Part shown: positions 33,552 through 44,467 of the stretch, piece by piece
Layout: each line of letters starts with the position of its first letter
How positions within the stretch are numbered: the first letter of the stretch is position 1
NCBI GenBank assembly: GCA_963920635.1
Contig: OY987298.1
Span: 115,062,035-115,126,034 of the forward strand
DNA from: Pseudeuparius sepicola
Taxonomy: Eukaryota > Arthropoda > Insecta > Coleoptera > Anthribidae
Direction: 5' to 3'
DNA length: 64,000 bases
Translations under genes and position numbers: made by a program
Notes under the pieces: model-generated
Database searches by the model: none
Told to the model about the DNA's origin: nothing
Seen by the model: the letters and a program-made list of their open reading frames with translations, nothing else

Positions 33552-34533
33552 AAGGTTTGTTCCAACAGGGCCAATAACCGTGCTCAAGCACGTTCAGCGC
33601 ATGCGCACTACCCCGCTGGCTGTTCCAACTGAATTATGTACCTACCGACACGGGACGATACACGCACTGTTCCAGCCGATTTATGGATCATTTGTGTATC
33701 GTCCTTGTACGATAAAAACGGTGCCTGGTCTAAAGCAATAACCGCGTTGTACTGACATGCGGAATGTAGTCATGTGACAGAGATAAACAATAACCTCATA
33801 TTTTTGTTTTTACGTAGATGGTTTTAAATCGATGGCTGGGATCGTGTTTTTTATTTCTTGTTGGTTTTTGGCTTGTTGGGTAGGGCGGGGAATCGTTGAA
33901 CAATAATTTTTTAGAGTGAAGAGTGAGGTTAGCCCACCGAACATTCGGTTAGCCACATATTAAACACGCAGGTTAGGTGCGGTCGCAAAACGTGATTTGG
34001 TCGATTTGATTCACAATCCGTTCCATCTAAAATTTTCTTTGGGATCGCACATGAACGGTGCAAAACTAGCGCATGCGTTCTTTAAGGGTTATCATCTAGT
34101 TCATGTACAGTTCTGTGACGGTACGTAAATTCGAGTTGGAACAAATGATCCCAAAGAAAATTTCAGATGGAACGGAAAAATTGTTCAACGATTCCCCGCC
34201 CTACCCAACAAGCCAAAAACCAACAAGAAATAAAAAACACGATCCCAGCCATCGATTTAAACCTATCTACGTAAAAACAAAAATATGATGTTAATGTTTA
34301 TCTCTGTCACACGACCATACACTGCGCATGTCAGTACACGCGGTTATTGCTTTAGACCAGGCACCGTTTTTATCGTACAAGGACGATACACAAATGATCC
34401 ATAAATCGGCTGGAACAGTGCGTGTATCGTCCCGTGTCGGTAGGTACATAATTCAGTTGGAACAGCCAGTGGGGTAGTGCGCATGCGCTGAACGTGCTTG
34501 AGCACGGTTATTGGCCCTGTTGGAACAAACCTT
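33552..34533. mobile_element. Foldback MITE nested in DD41D element 1
   Basis: Arms of roughly 400-500 bases start aaggtttgttccaacagggc (33552) and end gccctgttggaacaaacctt (34533). They stay highly similar through cacgggacgatacacgc and gatcccagcc, so short frames on both strands give the same 60-odd residues in mirror image. The left arm carries about 120 extra bases (33910-34020) that the right lacks. The loop is about 90 bases near 34050-34140. I found no clear target duplication. Confidence 0.75.
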
Positions 34534-34539
34534 GTATGT

Positions 34540-35650
34540 ACAGTTAGTTGCCTAGCTAGGAAGTTATGAAATGACGAACGGGGCAACGCGGAGCAGTCGA
34601 AAAAACGTTTCATAGACTCGACCGGGCCGATACGTCGCTTAATTCATACCGCCGAGGCTTCAGAACAATAAATCCTTTATCTATGCTTCAGAAGAGGTTA
34701 GATGGTGGACAAGAATTCATCAGAGGAGCTCCGGGGGTATTAAGGGAGACGGCTTGTGGTGTCGCGGTAATGAGCTTTCCGCGAGAGTAGGAACCGGTCC
34801 GGATACGAGCTAAGGTAAGGGGAATCTAATAGCGCTGCATCTGTACAGATTCAAATCGATTGTTATTTATGTATTTTTTAAATTTGTTTGAGTAAAAAGG
34901 TATTTTCACCGTTCCTAAATCAACGGCAACACCGCGGAAAATCACTTCAGCTGTCAGTACCTTCAGAAGCCAAATTGGATGACGTCATTAAAGGCGGGGA
35001 TTTACAGGGAAAATAGGGGTCTTTACCCGTTTTTTTAAAGATCGTAAAAAAAATCTAAAAATATTTTTCTATGTTTTCTTAAGCCACCCTGCGCACGTGG
35101 TAAAAATTTTTGTACTAAGTCATAGTTAACCCTGTATAAGCGCGGTGCTTAATTTATTCGTTTGCTACCATTAAGCAACCGTTCAAACCACAGCCAATGA
35201 AATAAAATGTATATAGAAAGTTAACTTTACATATAACTATGAATTGTTCAATATTCTCAATAACTCTTTAAAAATAAAATAGACAATGAAAATTTTAATA
35301 TTATTTGTTAAATTTATTAATTATTTCTCCATACCCTATAAGAAAATCGCGGACGCCTCTGATCTGAATATATATCGCGCGTGCTGAACGCTCATTTCTC
35401 CCTCCACCATTTCTCTGAGAACAACGTAGATTCCACCCTAACTAACTCTTGGTCATTTCGTCCGTCAGTCGTAAGCTGCCTATAAATATGTGGTTCAGAT
35501 CAGTAGGTCGATTTCAGTGGAAGCTCTGTAAAGAAGCACCATCTAGCACTATCAAAGACATAACATGTTATATGAAATACCTCAACATAGTGTCTAGTCC
35601 TATAGAACATGAACACATTAACATTTTTATAAAATATAAATACAGCTTAG
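34540..35650. other. 5' part of DD41D element 1 and flank, unassigned
   Basis: From 34540 to about 34880 the DNA is G/C-richer with many CG-containing strings, and may hold promoter or 5' UTR of the transposase. From 34890 to 35134 it is the inverted repeat of the element. 35137-35650 is ordinary AT-rich flank without recognisable features. Confidence 0.3.
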
Positions 35651-35654
35651 TTTC

Positions 35655-35925
35655 AAAGGTGGGCATCAGTGGATCCCGCTTTTCCGCAGCCACTATAGAT
35701 CGCCAACCACCCCCCAAGTGGTCGAATCGGGCACAGGGTCCAGGGTCCTGCTCTTCAGCAAACTTGTGTTCTGGCTAGACTGTGAGGGGGTTAACGGCAG
35801 ATTCCTCCGGGGGTCCAGCTGAAGTGTGAAATTGGTCTCCGCGGTCGCGAGCCAGTGAACCTTCGCACCTAGGTTCCCCGCGCGTCGGTCGGTTCCGCTG
35901 GTCCACGGCTCCGCTCCGCTTCAAC
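35655..35925 (+). mobile_element. Gypsy-like LTR fragment, copy 2
   Basis: In the opposite orientation to copy 1, this fragment carries the shared internal block (gggcatcagtggatcccgct ... ctggctagac) and then about 145 bases of the LTR from TGTGAGGGGGTTAACGG (35781). It stops abruptly near 35925. The two copies flank DD41D element 1 in inverted orientation, about 4.6 kb apart. Confidence 0.5.
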
Positions 35926-36485
35926 AATTTACTCTGACTATAATACGTCTGGTTATCTAGCACATTGGCAACATTCTCGTATGGTACCTATATCCGGCTG
36001 AGGTGGTTCTTGTTTCTTAATTATTTGTTTACGGAATTTTTTTATGGGAATGTAATTTGTCCGCGGTTGAAGCAAAACAAATTAGTGAGACTAAAAGCTA
36101 AAGCTACAGAGACTATTCATTTGCGTCGTCAAACAAACCATGCGCCGAGAGTCACGCAAATTGAAACTTTTAAACAAATGCGGATTTATATGGATGACGA
36201 GATTTAGTTTCGTGTAACGAGAGCTAGCGAAATGAAAATTACGATTCAAAGTAGCCGCCTCTAGGCTCTAGGGATCCATTAATTATCCATTAATTAGCAT
36301 TTTGTATTTGTATAGCAGGGAGGTTTTTCTTTTGTGATAAAATACCACTGTTAGTTTAGGGTTGAAATTTAAATTTGAATTGCTAGTTACGTAGTTTAGA
36401 TGAGAGGATTCAGGTCGATGTAGTAATTCAGTTCAGGTCGTTTTGCTCTCATACTCCTAAAGTTCATAATCCAGATCTTCATGTT

Positions 36486-37030
36486 CAGAGGGTGATTCAT
36501 TCTTGTGCACCTCGTTTTTTCGTAAACGGCTATAGATTTTTTTTGAAAAATGTGTTTTATCCCTTGCCACATATACGAATCTTGAAGTCAACAGGTGTTT
36601 CGGGGCACGTTTTGGCAATTTCAACGCAAACGGTTGATTTGAGCGTTATGAAACAAGAATACCTTTTTGTTGCAGAATGAAAAGATGCACGAAAATGATG
36701 GACCTGCAGGACCAAAAAGATAACCTCACAAAAGTTACGAGTAAAAGCACGATCCAAAAACCGCGCAAGTGGCGCCCTCTGTGAGATACGTAAAAATTGA
36801 CATTTTCAGCTTATTCTCCATCCCCAAAAACATAGCAGTGCCAAATGTCAGGTCAGCAGCTTGATTATTTTGGTAGATATAGCCATAATTCAATCTAAAA
36901 AAGAAGAACTTGAACGCACTGTATCTCTCAAACAAACAACATTTGTTTAAGCAATGTTGGACTCAATCGCAATATTTTGGTCTCCCCTACCCCCAGTTTC
37001 GGGATTTCCCATTCCCAATGAATTACCCTG
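36486..37030. mobile_element. TA-target MITE related to the one at 10.9 kb
   Basis: The ends CAGAGGGTGATTCATT and aatgaattaccctg are imperfect inverted repeats. The interior 36650-36895 is an inverted relative of 11095-11345, sharing gatggacctgcaggaccaaa and gcgccctctgtgagata. The ends of the two elements are different, so they share a core rather than being simple copies. Confidence 0.65.
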
Positions 37031-37033
37031 TAT

Positions 37034-37155
37034 ACGTACGTACACACAAGCAAGCTAATAAAAGCGTGTTAATATAGAATAATTTTCTATATACGTACGT
37101 ACGTACGTATCTACACACAAGCAAGCTAATAAAAGCTTGTTAATATAGAATAATT
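37034..37155 (+). repeat. 71-bp tandem duplication with (tacg)n and a retro-tail motif
   Basis: The unit acacaagcaagctaataaaa followed by gc(g/t)tgttaatatagaataat occurs twice with a period of 71 bases. A (tacg)n microsatellite lies between the copies (about 37092-37109). 'taataaaagcttgt' resembles the AAATAAAAGCTTGT tail of the elements at 22.5 and 23.5 kb, here also preceded by a simple repeat. Confidence 0.6.
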
Positions 37156-37758
37156 TTCATCTGTACCAATTTTTGGTCTGGTCACCACATACATCGTGTA
37201 CATACAGGGTGATTCACTTTTAAGGGACCCAACAGTAACAGGTGATAGATCTTCAAAAAATAACCGCACTTTTTCCTATAAACTATATCTATAGGCTTTA
37301 TAAACAAGTTTCAGGGTGTTAAAGTTGTACAAAAAATTACGATTTGTTCATGTATCTCCTAAAATAGTAGAGCTACCTAAACCAAATTTGTCAGGGTTTA
37401 TGAAGGGGTGAGGTGTAACATTACTGCACAATATGAGCTTAATCGAGCATACAGTGGCGCACATAGGGGGTTTTTAAAAGTTTATTGTGAACAAAAAATA
37501 GCTCTTGGCATTTTTTTCGTAACTGTCACCGTTTTACGGGAAATTATGATTTTTACGTTTCGTGTTTTTGCCATAAATCAGTAACAGTTGATAAAAATAA
37601 GGAGGCCGTGGAAATTTAATATCTGAAAGGAGCTGTCAAACAAACATATTTGTTCCGTTACTGTCAGTGAATAGGTGTTTTGTATTTTTTGTTTTCATAT
37701 CGTTGTTTTTTTGTTCGTTATCTCTTGTAATATCATTGTTTTAAAATATTATTTAGAA

Positions 37759-40700
37759 ATGCCTCTGATTTTCACAAATGCTGAATATGCCGATATTCAT
37801 TTCATTTACGGTTTTTGCGATGGGAATTCCAAAGCAGCTGTAAGGGAATACCAAAGAAGATTCCCCGGGCGCAGACTACCATCTAAGAATGTTGTCACGG
37901 CCAAGATTTTCTCAATTCCAAAAAGAAACGAAAGAGGTATGGCAAGCAGGGAAAACTATTAATTAATAATTAATTAAGATTAAATCCATAATCAATCAAT
38001 TAAAAATCAAAGTCATCACCTAAATACTATCTGACCGCGACAAACATTTAAACTAATATCAATGGATTGTGAGAAAGGTGACTTAACTTCACGGATTCCA
38101 AATGTTTTATCGTTACTTCAATTTTTTTTTTAATCACCCTCTCTATTTTGGCCTATCCCGGACTACTCAGAACACTCGGTAGAGTGGCGTGAGTAAAAGA
38201 TCACAAAACCAACAAAATAGCGCCACCCGCTTTAAAGGCCTTATGAGTCAGAGAGGTTGAAAGGGATTATGAAACCAAAAAAAAGCGGGAAAATCTGAGG
38301 CAACTCGAACAATAAAACAGGTAATTAAGAGAAATTATACTACATGCTTATATTAAATTAGGCAAGCATAAACAAAGTAAATAATGAGGTAAATAAGTAA
38401 TCAATCTTTAAATATTATGAAGTAAAAGCCTGGAGAACACTTATGACTTTTGGCTATGGCTATATATTAGGTACTTAAATTAGTCTATCACGCTTTTGGT
38501 CTTGTAGTAAAGCCTTATTTATTATGCCCACACCAATAATATTACTGAACCCAAGTGGGTATTATCTATAAAAATATCACAAGCAACTATCACCTAATTT
38601 AATAAAATTTCAAATAAAACAACCCCTTATGTAGCGCTACATTCGGTGCACAACATGCACTAAAAACAAATGACTAGGTAATGAAACTTTTTGTTGTTTA
38701 AGGTAGGCATAAAAAAAAACATATAAAAGTATCTAAGTAAAATAACATGCAGTGGTGGTGCAGTGCTGCAGCATTTAAGCGTAACAATCTCATGCAATAA
38801 TATCAACAAAAAAATATATATATACGTAAACAAGTTAAATTGATAAATAGGTATAAGTATAATGGAATGGACTTGCCAGATTTCCGGGGATGGACGGATG
38901 TAGCAACAGGGTGGTACGGTGGTACTCCACGACGTTTCAGGCTCTAAGCTTTTCACTCCATCAGCCATAAAAATAAAGCAATATTGACCATTATATTGCA
39001 AAAATCGGCTCTCAAGCTAAAACGGCAGCTAACATGCAGGATGATCTGTATCCGTCAGGATCAAGAGTCAGCAATTCCAGCACAGGAATCGAACAGCAAT
39101 TCAAAACATCAATCAGCAATGCAAAACAGCAATCAGCAAAACAGAACAGGCCTAAAATCAACATATTTCCACTCATAAAACTACCAAGACCGAAGAAAAG
39201 TAAAATATCAGGCCAAAATAAAATTTTGAGAAGTTGGAAACTTACCACTGGTGGTGGGGGGGCCTGGTGTGAATACTAAACTTCGATTTTCTTGATAAAT
39301 CCGTTGATTTTTCCCATATAAAATCAGCCCAGGGCTATTGGTTTCCAAAATGAATACTTTTGTCACTCCACTACGGGAAAACGGACGGAAAATCGATTTT
39401 AAATCTGCCAAAATTGGCGCAACGTGTGCTCAGCGCTCAAGCTAACGAAAGAAAGACTTTTTTTCTTGCAAAAAAAAACTTAGTTCACCAGGAGAATCCG
39501 CGCCAAAACCAGGGAAAATTCCAAGGCTTCTGTTGGTAACCATGGGTTTAGCAGAAAATATATGGAATATAATAGGCCGACTTTCGGTGTTTTGTGAGAG
39601 ACTGTCAGCCAGGGTTGACAGTGGACATGACATTTCGTGAAAACAGCTGATAGAAAACCGATCAGTATTGAGCACTACAGATAATCGAAGAATCTATGAC
39701 CAATTCTAGGAATTAAAGAAAGCAAACTATTGTAAACAACGCCAAAGAGATCCGAGGTAATAATTCGTAGGTATTCCTGATACTTAAGTACCCTGATAAT
39801 GGTTATTTTCTTGAGCCTAACACTTGACGTTTACCTTATCTTTCAGGTTGATGCGAATATTGTTAGTTAATTTATTAAGAATTTATTGGGCAATAAAAAT
39901 ACGGCGATGGAGCCAAGGAGGCCGACAAAACCTGCAAGCCGATAGCCAAAAAAAAAAAACAACAAGCGATACACGGAGGCACGTAGGATAACGAAAACAA
40001 AATAATTACAACGCAGACCCAACAAAGATAGCAGGGATACAAGGATTACAAAGAAACTAGTTCCTTAGGAGGATTTTAATAAGTTTGTAATTTGGTGATA
40101 GAAGCAATTTTAATATTTATTGATTGTGGCTATTTTGTGTTTTGGTTTTCGAGCCATGAATAGCATAAACTGTACGGAAATTTATTTTATTTGTGATTAA
40201 AGCGAATAAAAGTGTTTTCCAATAAAGGAGGGTAACTGATTTAGAAAGAAGCAGTGCTTGAATAAAAAAAAATGTTTGAATATTTTTAACACGTTACAAT
40301 GTGTTTGTACAAACACACAGGCGATTTGCTGAATATGGATTGGGGAAGCGGATTGAAAGGGAGGCGCTTGGACCTAATGAACGAGACCGAATTTTACAAC
40401 TATTTCAAGTCAATGATGGTAAGCTAAGTACCCGTCGCGCAGCATTAATCCTGCGCGAATCCCAAAGTAACATTTTTAGACCTTTAAGAAAAGACCAGCA
40501 AAAGGCAATCCATATGATGCCTGTGCAAAATCTTCGACCGGGTGACCCAGAAAAAAGGGTAGTTTTTTTGCAGATGGCTGTTAGAAGCCAATGATCGTGA
40601 TCCCAACTTCATTATGAACATTCTTTGGACGGATGAAGAAATTTACTCGCCGCGGTGTTGTGAATTTTCACAATTTATCCATTTGGGCCCACGAAAATCC

Positions 40701-41221
40701 TAAACACATTCGCCCTGTTAGATTCCTTCCAAACCGAATTTCGTGTTAATGTATGGATTGGAGTCAATGGAGATGTCATCTGTGGGCCCCACTATTTTTC
40801 AAATATCTTGACCGCAAACGATTTCCTACAGTTCCTACAGACTGAATTTCATGATTTGTTAGATGAAGTACCCTTAAATATGTTACATCAAATGTGGGTA
40901 CAGATGGACGGTGCACCTCCACATTACGGTAGGCAAATAAGGGAGTGGCTAAATAATAACTATACGCAAAAAGGGATTGGACGAATTCCGCCTAGGCAAA
41001 TTGAAGATATGAATCCCGAGATTGGACCTAAAATGTGGCCCCCACGCTCCCCTGACTTGAATCCTCTGGATTTTTATGTATGGGCATGTTTAAAAGAAAG
41101 GGTATACTCTACCCAAATCGACACAGAAGAAGAATTAAGGGAAAACATTGAAAGAAACTGTGAAACATTGAAAGCAAACAGAGCTGTCATTAGGGCTGAG
41201 AAGATGTCAAGCTTGCGTTGA
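37759..41221 (+). pseudogene. DD41D-family transposase, interrupted and frameshifted
   Basis: The DUF4817-type N-terminus starts MPLIFTNAEYADIHFIYG at 37759. An earlier in-frame ATG-like start at 37675 is less similar to the family. At 37892 the frame is split by an insertion and resumes at 40303. Joining across one target copy gives RLPSKN-VFVQTHRRFAEYG without loss. The helix-turn-helix part and 'VQNLRPGDPEKRV' follow. Frameshifts lie near 40573, 40650 and 40735. The first catalytic Asp is intact (LWTDE), the second is in QMDGAPPHY and the third in SPDLNPLDF. Between the last two there are 53 residues, 12 more than in element 1, because of extra residues after GIGR. It ends at 41219-41221. 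Confidence 0.8.
37893..40298. mobile_element. 2.4-kb LTR-like insertion with 4-bp target duplication
   Basis: The insert starts TGTCACGG and ends ACACGTTACA, so the termini are TG...CA with a short inverted match (TGTCACG / CGTTACA). ATGT occurs on both sides (37889-37892 and 40299-40302). Removing the insert plus one ATGT restores the host transposase frame exactly. Two AATAAA signals lie near the 3' end (about 40205-40230). I see no reverse transcriptase or gag and no second LTR. A large solo LTR or a non-coding LARD-like element would fit. A small (cagcaatcag) repeat and a CCACTGGTGGTGG patch lie inside. Confidence 0.65.
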
Positions 41222-41731
41222 CGCAGAAGGAAGACATTTCGAACAGTTTATTTAAAAATTTTGTTGGTCTAGTTATTTTCGTATATTAAATAATTTCATA
41301 TACAAAAATTGCTTCTGATCTTTAAGCGCTTTTATTAATTTATGGCAAAAACACGAAACATAAAAATCATAATTTGCCGTAAAACGGTGACAGTTACGAA
41401 AAAATGCCAAGAGCTATTTTTTGTTCACAATAAATTTTTACATCCTTTGTTTCTTCGATTGTAACAGGGAGTTCATATTTTTCGAGCCAAACTAGTATAA
41501 ATAAATCCCCCTATGTGCGCCACTGTATGCTCGATTAAGCTCATATTGTGCAGTAATATTACACCTCTGACAAATTTGGTTTAGGTAGCTCTACTATTTT
41601 AGGAGATACATGGACAAATCGTAACTTTTTTATAAAGCCTTAAAAAGATATAGTTTATAGGAAAAAGTGCGGTTATTTTTTGAAGATCTATCACCTGTTA
41701 CAGTTGGGTCCCTTAAAAGTGAATCACCCTG

Positions 41732-42210
41732 TATAGTAAGGAATAAATTCGTTTTCTCGAAAATGAAAAGTACCTATTTTTTGTACCCGCATTTGTGCAA
41801 TCATCACTATGCCGGATATGTATATAGTATGCCGTTTTGTAGATCATAATTTGTATGCATATACAATACGTTTTATTTTATTTATTAATACAATGAACAA
41901 GATTCTAGTTAATTGAGGGATTCCCTCATAAGCCTGGCGTATCCAAGACGCAGTTAGTAAATTCTCGTTGGACTTTACTGACAGTTTCTTATTAAGTAGT
42001 TTTGAATCCTAGTTCCTACTTTAGTCAGGATTGTCTGCTCTGTTTTTCATGCCTAGTTTTTAAGATGGTCATCTAGATGACATCTGATGGATTTAAGTCC
42101 GGAGACCTTGAGGGCCATTCAATTTCCAAGAAACTATCAGTAAAATCTACTTAACTAGATTCTTGTGCCACTAACTAAATAACTCCTATAAAATTTGTTT
42201 TCTCAAAATT
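41732..42210 (-). pseudogene. Mariner-type relic, target of element 2
   Basis: The segment directly after element 2 reads taaggaataaattc(g)ttttctcgaaaat, nearly the same as 51907-51938, the start of a complete relic. On the minus strand, 42085-42128 reads EIEWPSRSPDLNPSDV, the third catalytic motif of a mariner-type transposase. The 5' flank of element 2 (cgtgtacata) matches the first bases of the same family, so element 2 is inserted in the end of this copy. Frameshifts and stops are frequent. Confidence 0.6.
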
Positions 42211-43140
42211 TTCCTTTTATAACAAACCAAAATGTTAACGTGCTGCATGTAGACAATTATGTTCTATCAAATGGCAGGCTTAAAAATCTAGGTTGCCATT
42301 TGAAAACCATGCCGAAATAATAATAAATATTGTATGCATACTAGTAAGCTAGCTATAGAGAGCTGGGAATGGCTATTAGGTTTATTAGCTGCGTTTTATT
42401 GGTGCGTCGCTAGTAATACTGGTAAATCTAGTGACAATAAAACGGGTTAACAGATGTCATAACATTCACAGTGACACCAATAAAACATACCTATTGAGTC
42501 TGTTAAAAACTAGATGACCTGGGTCAAATTATGATCGGCCCCATTTGGACGTAGAGAACACTAAAGAGGCTAAATGTTTTGTCAAAATAGAATCTGCCCT
42601 ACTGAAAAAATTATTCTTCAAGTGCTTCTAATTACTCATAGAAAATATAAACTTAAAGAAAAAACGTTGACCCCATGGGCTTTAGAATTTTAATAAGTTA
42701 AGCAGAATTTTTTTCTTAATGTAGGCAGGTCCGGCCTATAAGTAAATATACAAATGACGATATGGGGCGGGCTAAAATTAAACTTAAAGTTTTTTAATTT
42801 TTTTTGTGTAATAACAAGTACATAAACAATCTTCTTTTTGGTAGCGTAAAGAAAAAAAAGAAAAATTTTGGCTTTTTTAAAGGACCGTGGATCCGCTTTA
42901 ATTTTGGCTTTATCCGCTGATTTTTTTCTGTGTCTTATATATTCACATTCACAACTGCTTTTTGAACTTTAACTCAATTTAAAGAAAAAGCTATTTCGAC
43001 CCGGCCTAGGGATGATGTTGCAAATAACGCCAGTACCACGTTAAATGTGCGCTTTTAACAACAAAAATTTACGTGTGCGAGAGTTTCCGCGAAATACTTT
43101 TCCTATATTCGAGAAAATCAATTTACTCCCTATAGGTATT
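42211..43140. other. AT-rich DNA, small palindrome only
   Basis: A short inverted match, gttttattggtg with caccaataaaac (about 42390-42485), suggests a tiny palindromic element. The rest has no recognisable coding or repeat feature. Confidence 0.3.
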
Positions 43141-43142
43141 AT

Positions 43143-43742
43143 GTACAGTGTACACCTCAGAGAAATAACCAAGGATAGAGGGAGCAACAGCATTAAAATA
43201 CACACGTTTGTAGTCGACCAACATCTTTTGCAAATTTACCGAAGTAAACAAGCATTAGGTACAACGTTTACCTGAGATAGGTGATATTCTGAGAAATTTG
43301 GCTACACACCACACACTTTCTGCGTCCCATTGTATACATAATGAGTCACTATATCCTAAATTAACAGAAAAACAATTGTAAACACGAAAAATGCAGACGT
43401 AAACAATCGGAAAACTTGACTTGCTGGGCAAACACAAAACAAATACCGCAGAGTTAACGAACGCGGCGTCCGCGGCCGCAACGGCGGCATTGCCATGTTG
43501 GGCTGTTTGAAGTACTTGTTGACGATTTTATTAAAATGATAATTATCTACTATAATTACAGCGCAATTTAGTTTTAGTTTAAAATTGTTACATACAAGAA
43601 ATTAATAACTACATTTGTTAAGGTGTGCCATCATTTAATTCCATTATTAAACCCTTCTATTTTTAAATGAAATGGTGTAAACAATGGAGTACCTACGTAG
43701 CATCACTCACGGTTATTTCTCTGAGGTGTACAGTGTACACCC
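43143..43742. mobile_element. Inverted-repeat element, gtacagtgtacacctcag ends
   Basis: The left gtacagtgtacacctcagag with aaataacc is mirrored at about 43715-43740 (ggttatttctctgaggtgta). The terminus itself contains the palindrome gtacagtgtac. The interior is AT-rich apart from a CG-rich patch at 43455-43490. No enzyme is encoded. Confidence 0.55.
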
Positions 43743-43744
43743 TC

Positions 43745-44234
43745 TATATTATTATTACAGGTGCATCTAGCCCTGGACTTCCACTAGTCAGGAAATTTAT
43801 ATTTTCGGAATTTAGATTTTCTCCGCTTTCTTCCTTGCTCCATTATCATAGTACCTAGCGGTACGTAAAAATAAACGGCAATTTGTGATACCAAGCTGCC
43901 ACTTGGTACCCTTATTCCTTAGACCCATTTGGTCGATTTGGGCCCTCGACATTTTCCGTGTGGGTAGATTTTATAGGGGGTGGGGGCAATTTATTGTTAA
44001 TATTTTTAAAAAATTAAAAACGGACAAGAGTCGCGAGCTTGGTATCGATTCCGCATGATTTAGACCCGAGGAATCCAACCGTAGCCCCTGAAATGCGATC
44101 CGAGAACCTGAAGTCGGTCAAAAGCCGTATCTTTTTTTAAAAAATGGCTGACCCGTGGCCGATTAATGTTTCCAATGCACACAGGGTAATGTAAGGTGTC
44201 GATACTTATCTTTTTGAGGGCGGCGAGTTCATGT
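43745..44234. other. Unassigned flank of the jockey-like element
   Basis: Contains a G-run (43975-43986) and a moderately GC-rich stretch at 44040-44230. No gene or repeat boundary is recognised apart from the end of the retrotransposon at about 44235. Confidence 0.3.
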
Positions 44235-44467
44235 ATTAATAATAATATAGCATTTATTGCCCAACAGGTAACCCCCATTTACAGGACAAGTATATAATAA
44301 CGAGTAAGAGAATCACATATGCATATTAGGTACTAATAAACTATACATAAAAGACTACATAAAGAAAGCAGGATAAAAAGCAATATAAAAACCCGGATAT
44401 AAGTGACAAAACATTACAGTGAACAAAGGCAAATAATTATGGTGTATACACAGAACACAGAAAAAGT

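Larger units (their letters stand above)
31562..35134 (-). mobile_element. DD41D mariner-type element 1 (rosa/VISITOR-like), dead
   Basis: The ends are CAGGGTTAACTAT (31562) and atagttaaccctg (35134), each bordered by TA. The inverted repeats, 200 bases or more and diverged, include cttagtacaaaaatttttat / taaaaatttttgtactaag and, further in, gcggcgttgcca / ggcaacaccgcgg. Outside the TA borders another inverted match (tggcaaacgaattaat at 31521 with ttatttatcgtttgcta-like DNA at 35154) suggests insertion into a palindrome. The element encodes one transposase on the minus strand, split by two introns and interrupted by mutations. A 1-kb foldback lies between the 5' end and the gene. Confidence 0.75.
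37205..41731 (+). mobile_element. DD41D mariner-type element 2, with 2.4-kb insertion
   Basis: The ends CAGGGTGATTCACTTTTAAG (37205) and cttaaaagtgaatcaccctg (41731) are flanked by TA. The inverted repeats extend for nearly 400 bases, through ggcgcacataggg / ccctatgtgcgcc and gcaaaaacacgaaac. The element encodes a transposase on the plus strand, broken by a TG...CA insertion (37893-40298) and several frameshifts. Without that insertion it would be about 2.1 kb. It sits in an older mariner relic whose body continues at 41732. Confidence 0.85.

Noticed and set aside
34344..34613. Two frames (33547-33741 plus, 34344-34613 minus) encoding the same 60-odd residues
   Set aside because: They are the two arms of a foldback element read in mirror image. 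Identity reflects the palindrome and not selection on a protein.
35449..35778. 109-codon plus-strand frame
   Set aside because: Its 3' half lies in the Gypsy-like LTR copy, and the 5' half shows no similarity to any family I know.
37675..37758. Earlier start for the element 2 transposase
   Set aside because: The first 28 residues are hydrophobic and unlike the family. The methionine at 37759 aligns with the start of element 1.
38660..39410. Several overlapping frames inside the 2.4-kb insertion
   Set aside because: They overlap on both strands, are short, and show none of the gag, protease or reverse transcriptase motifs expected of an LTR element.
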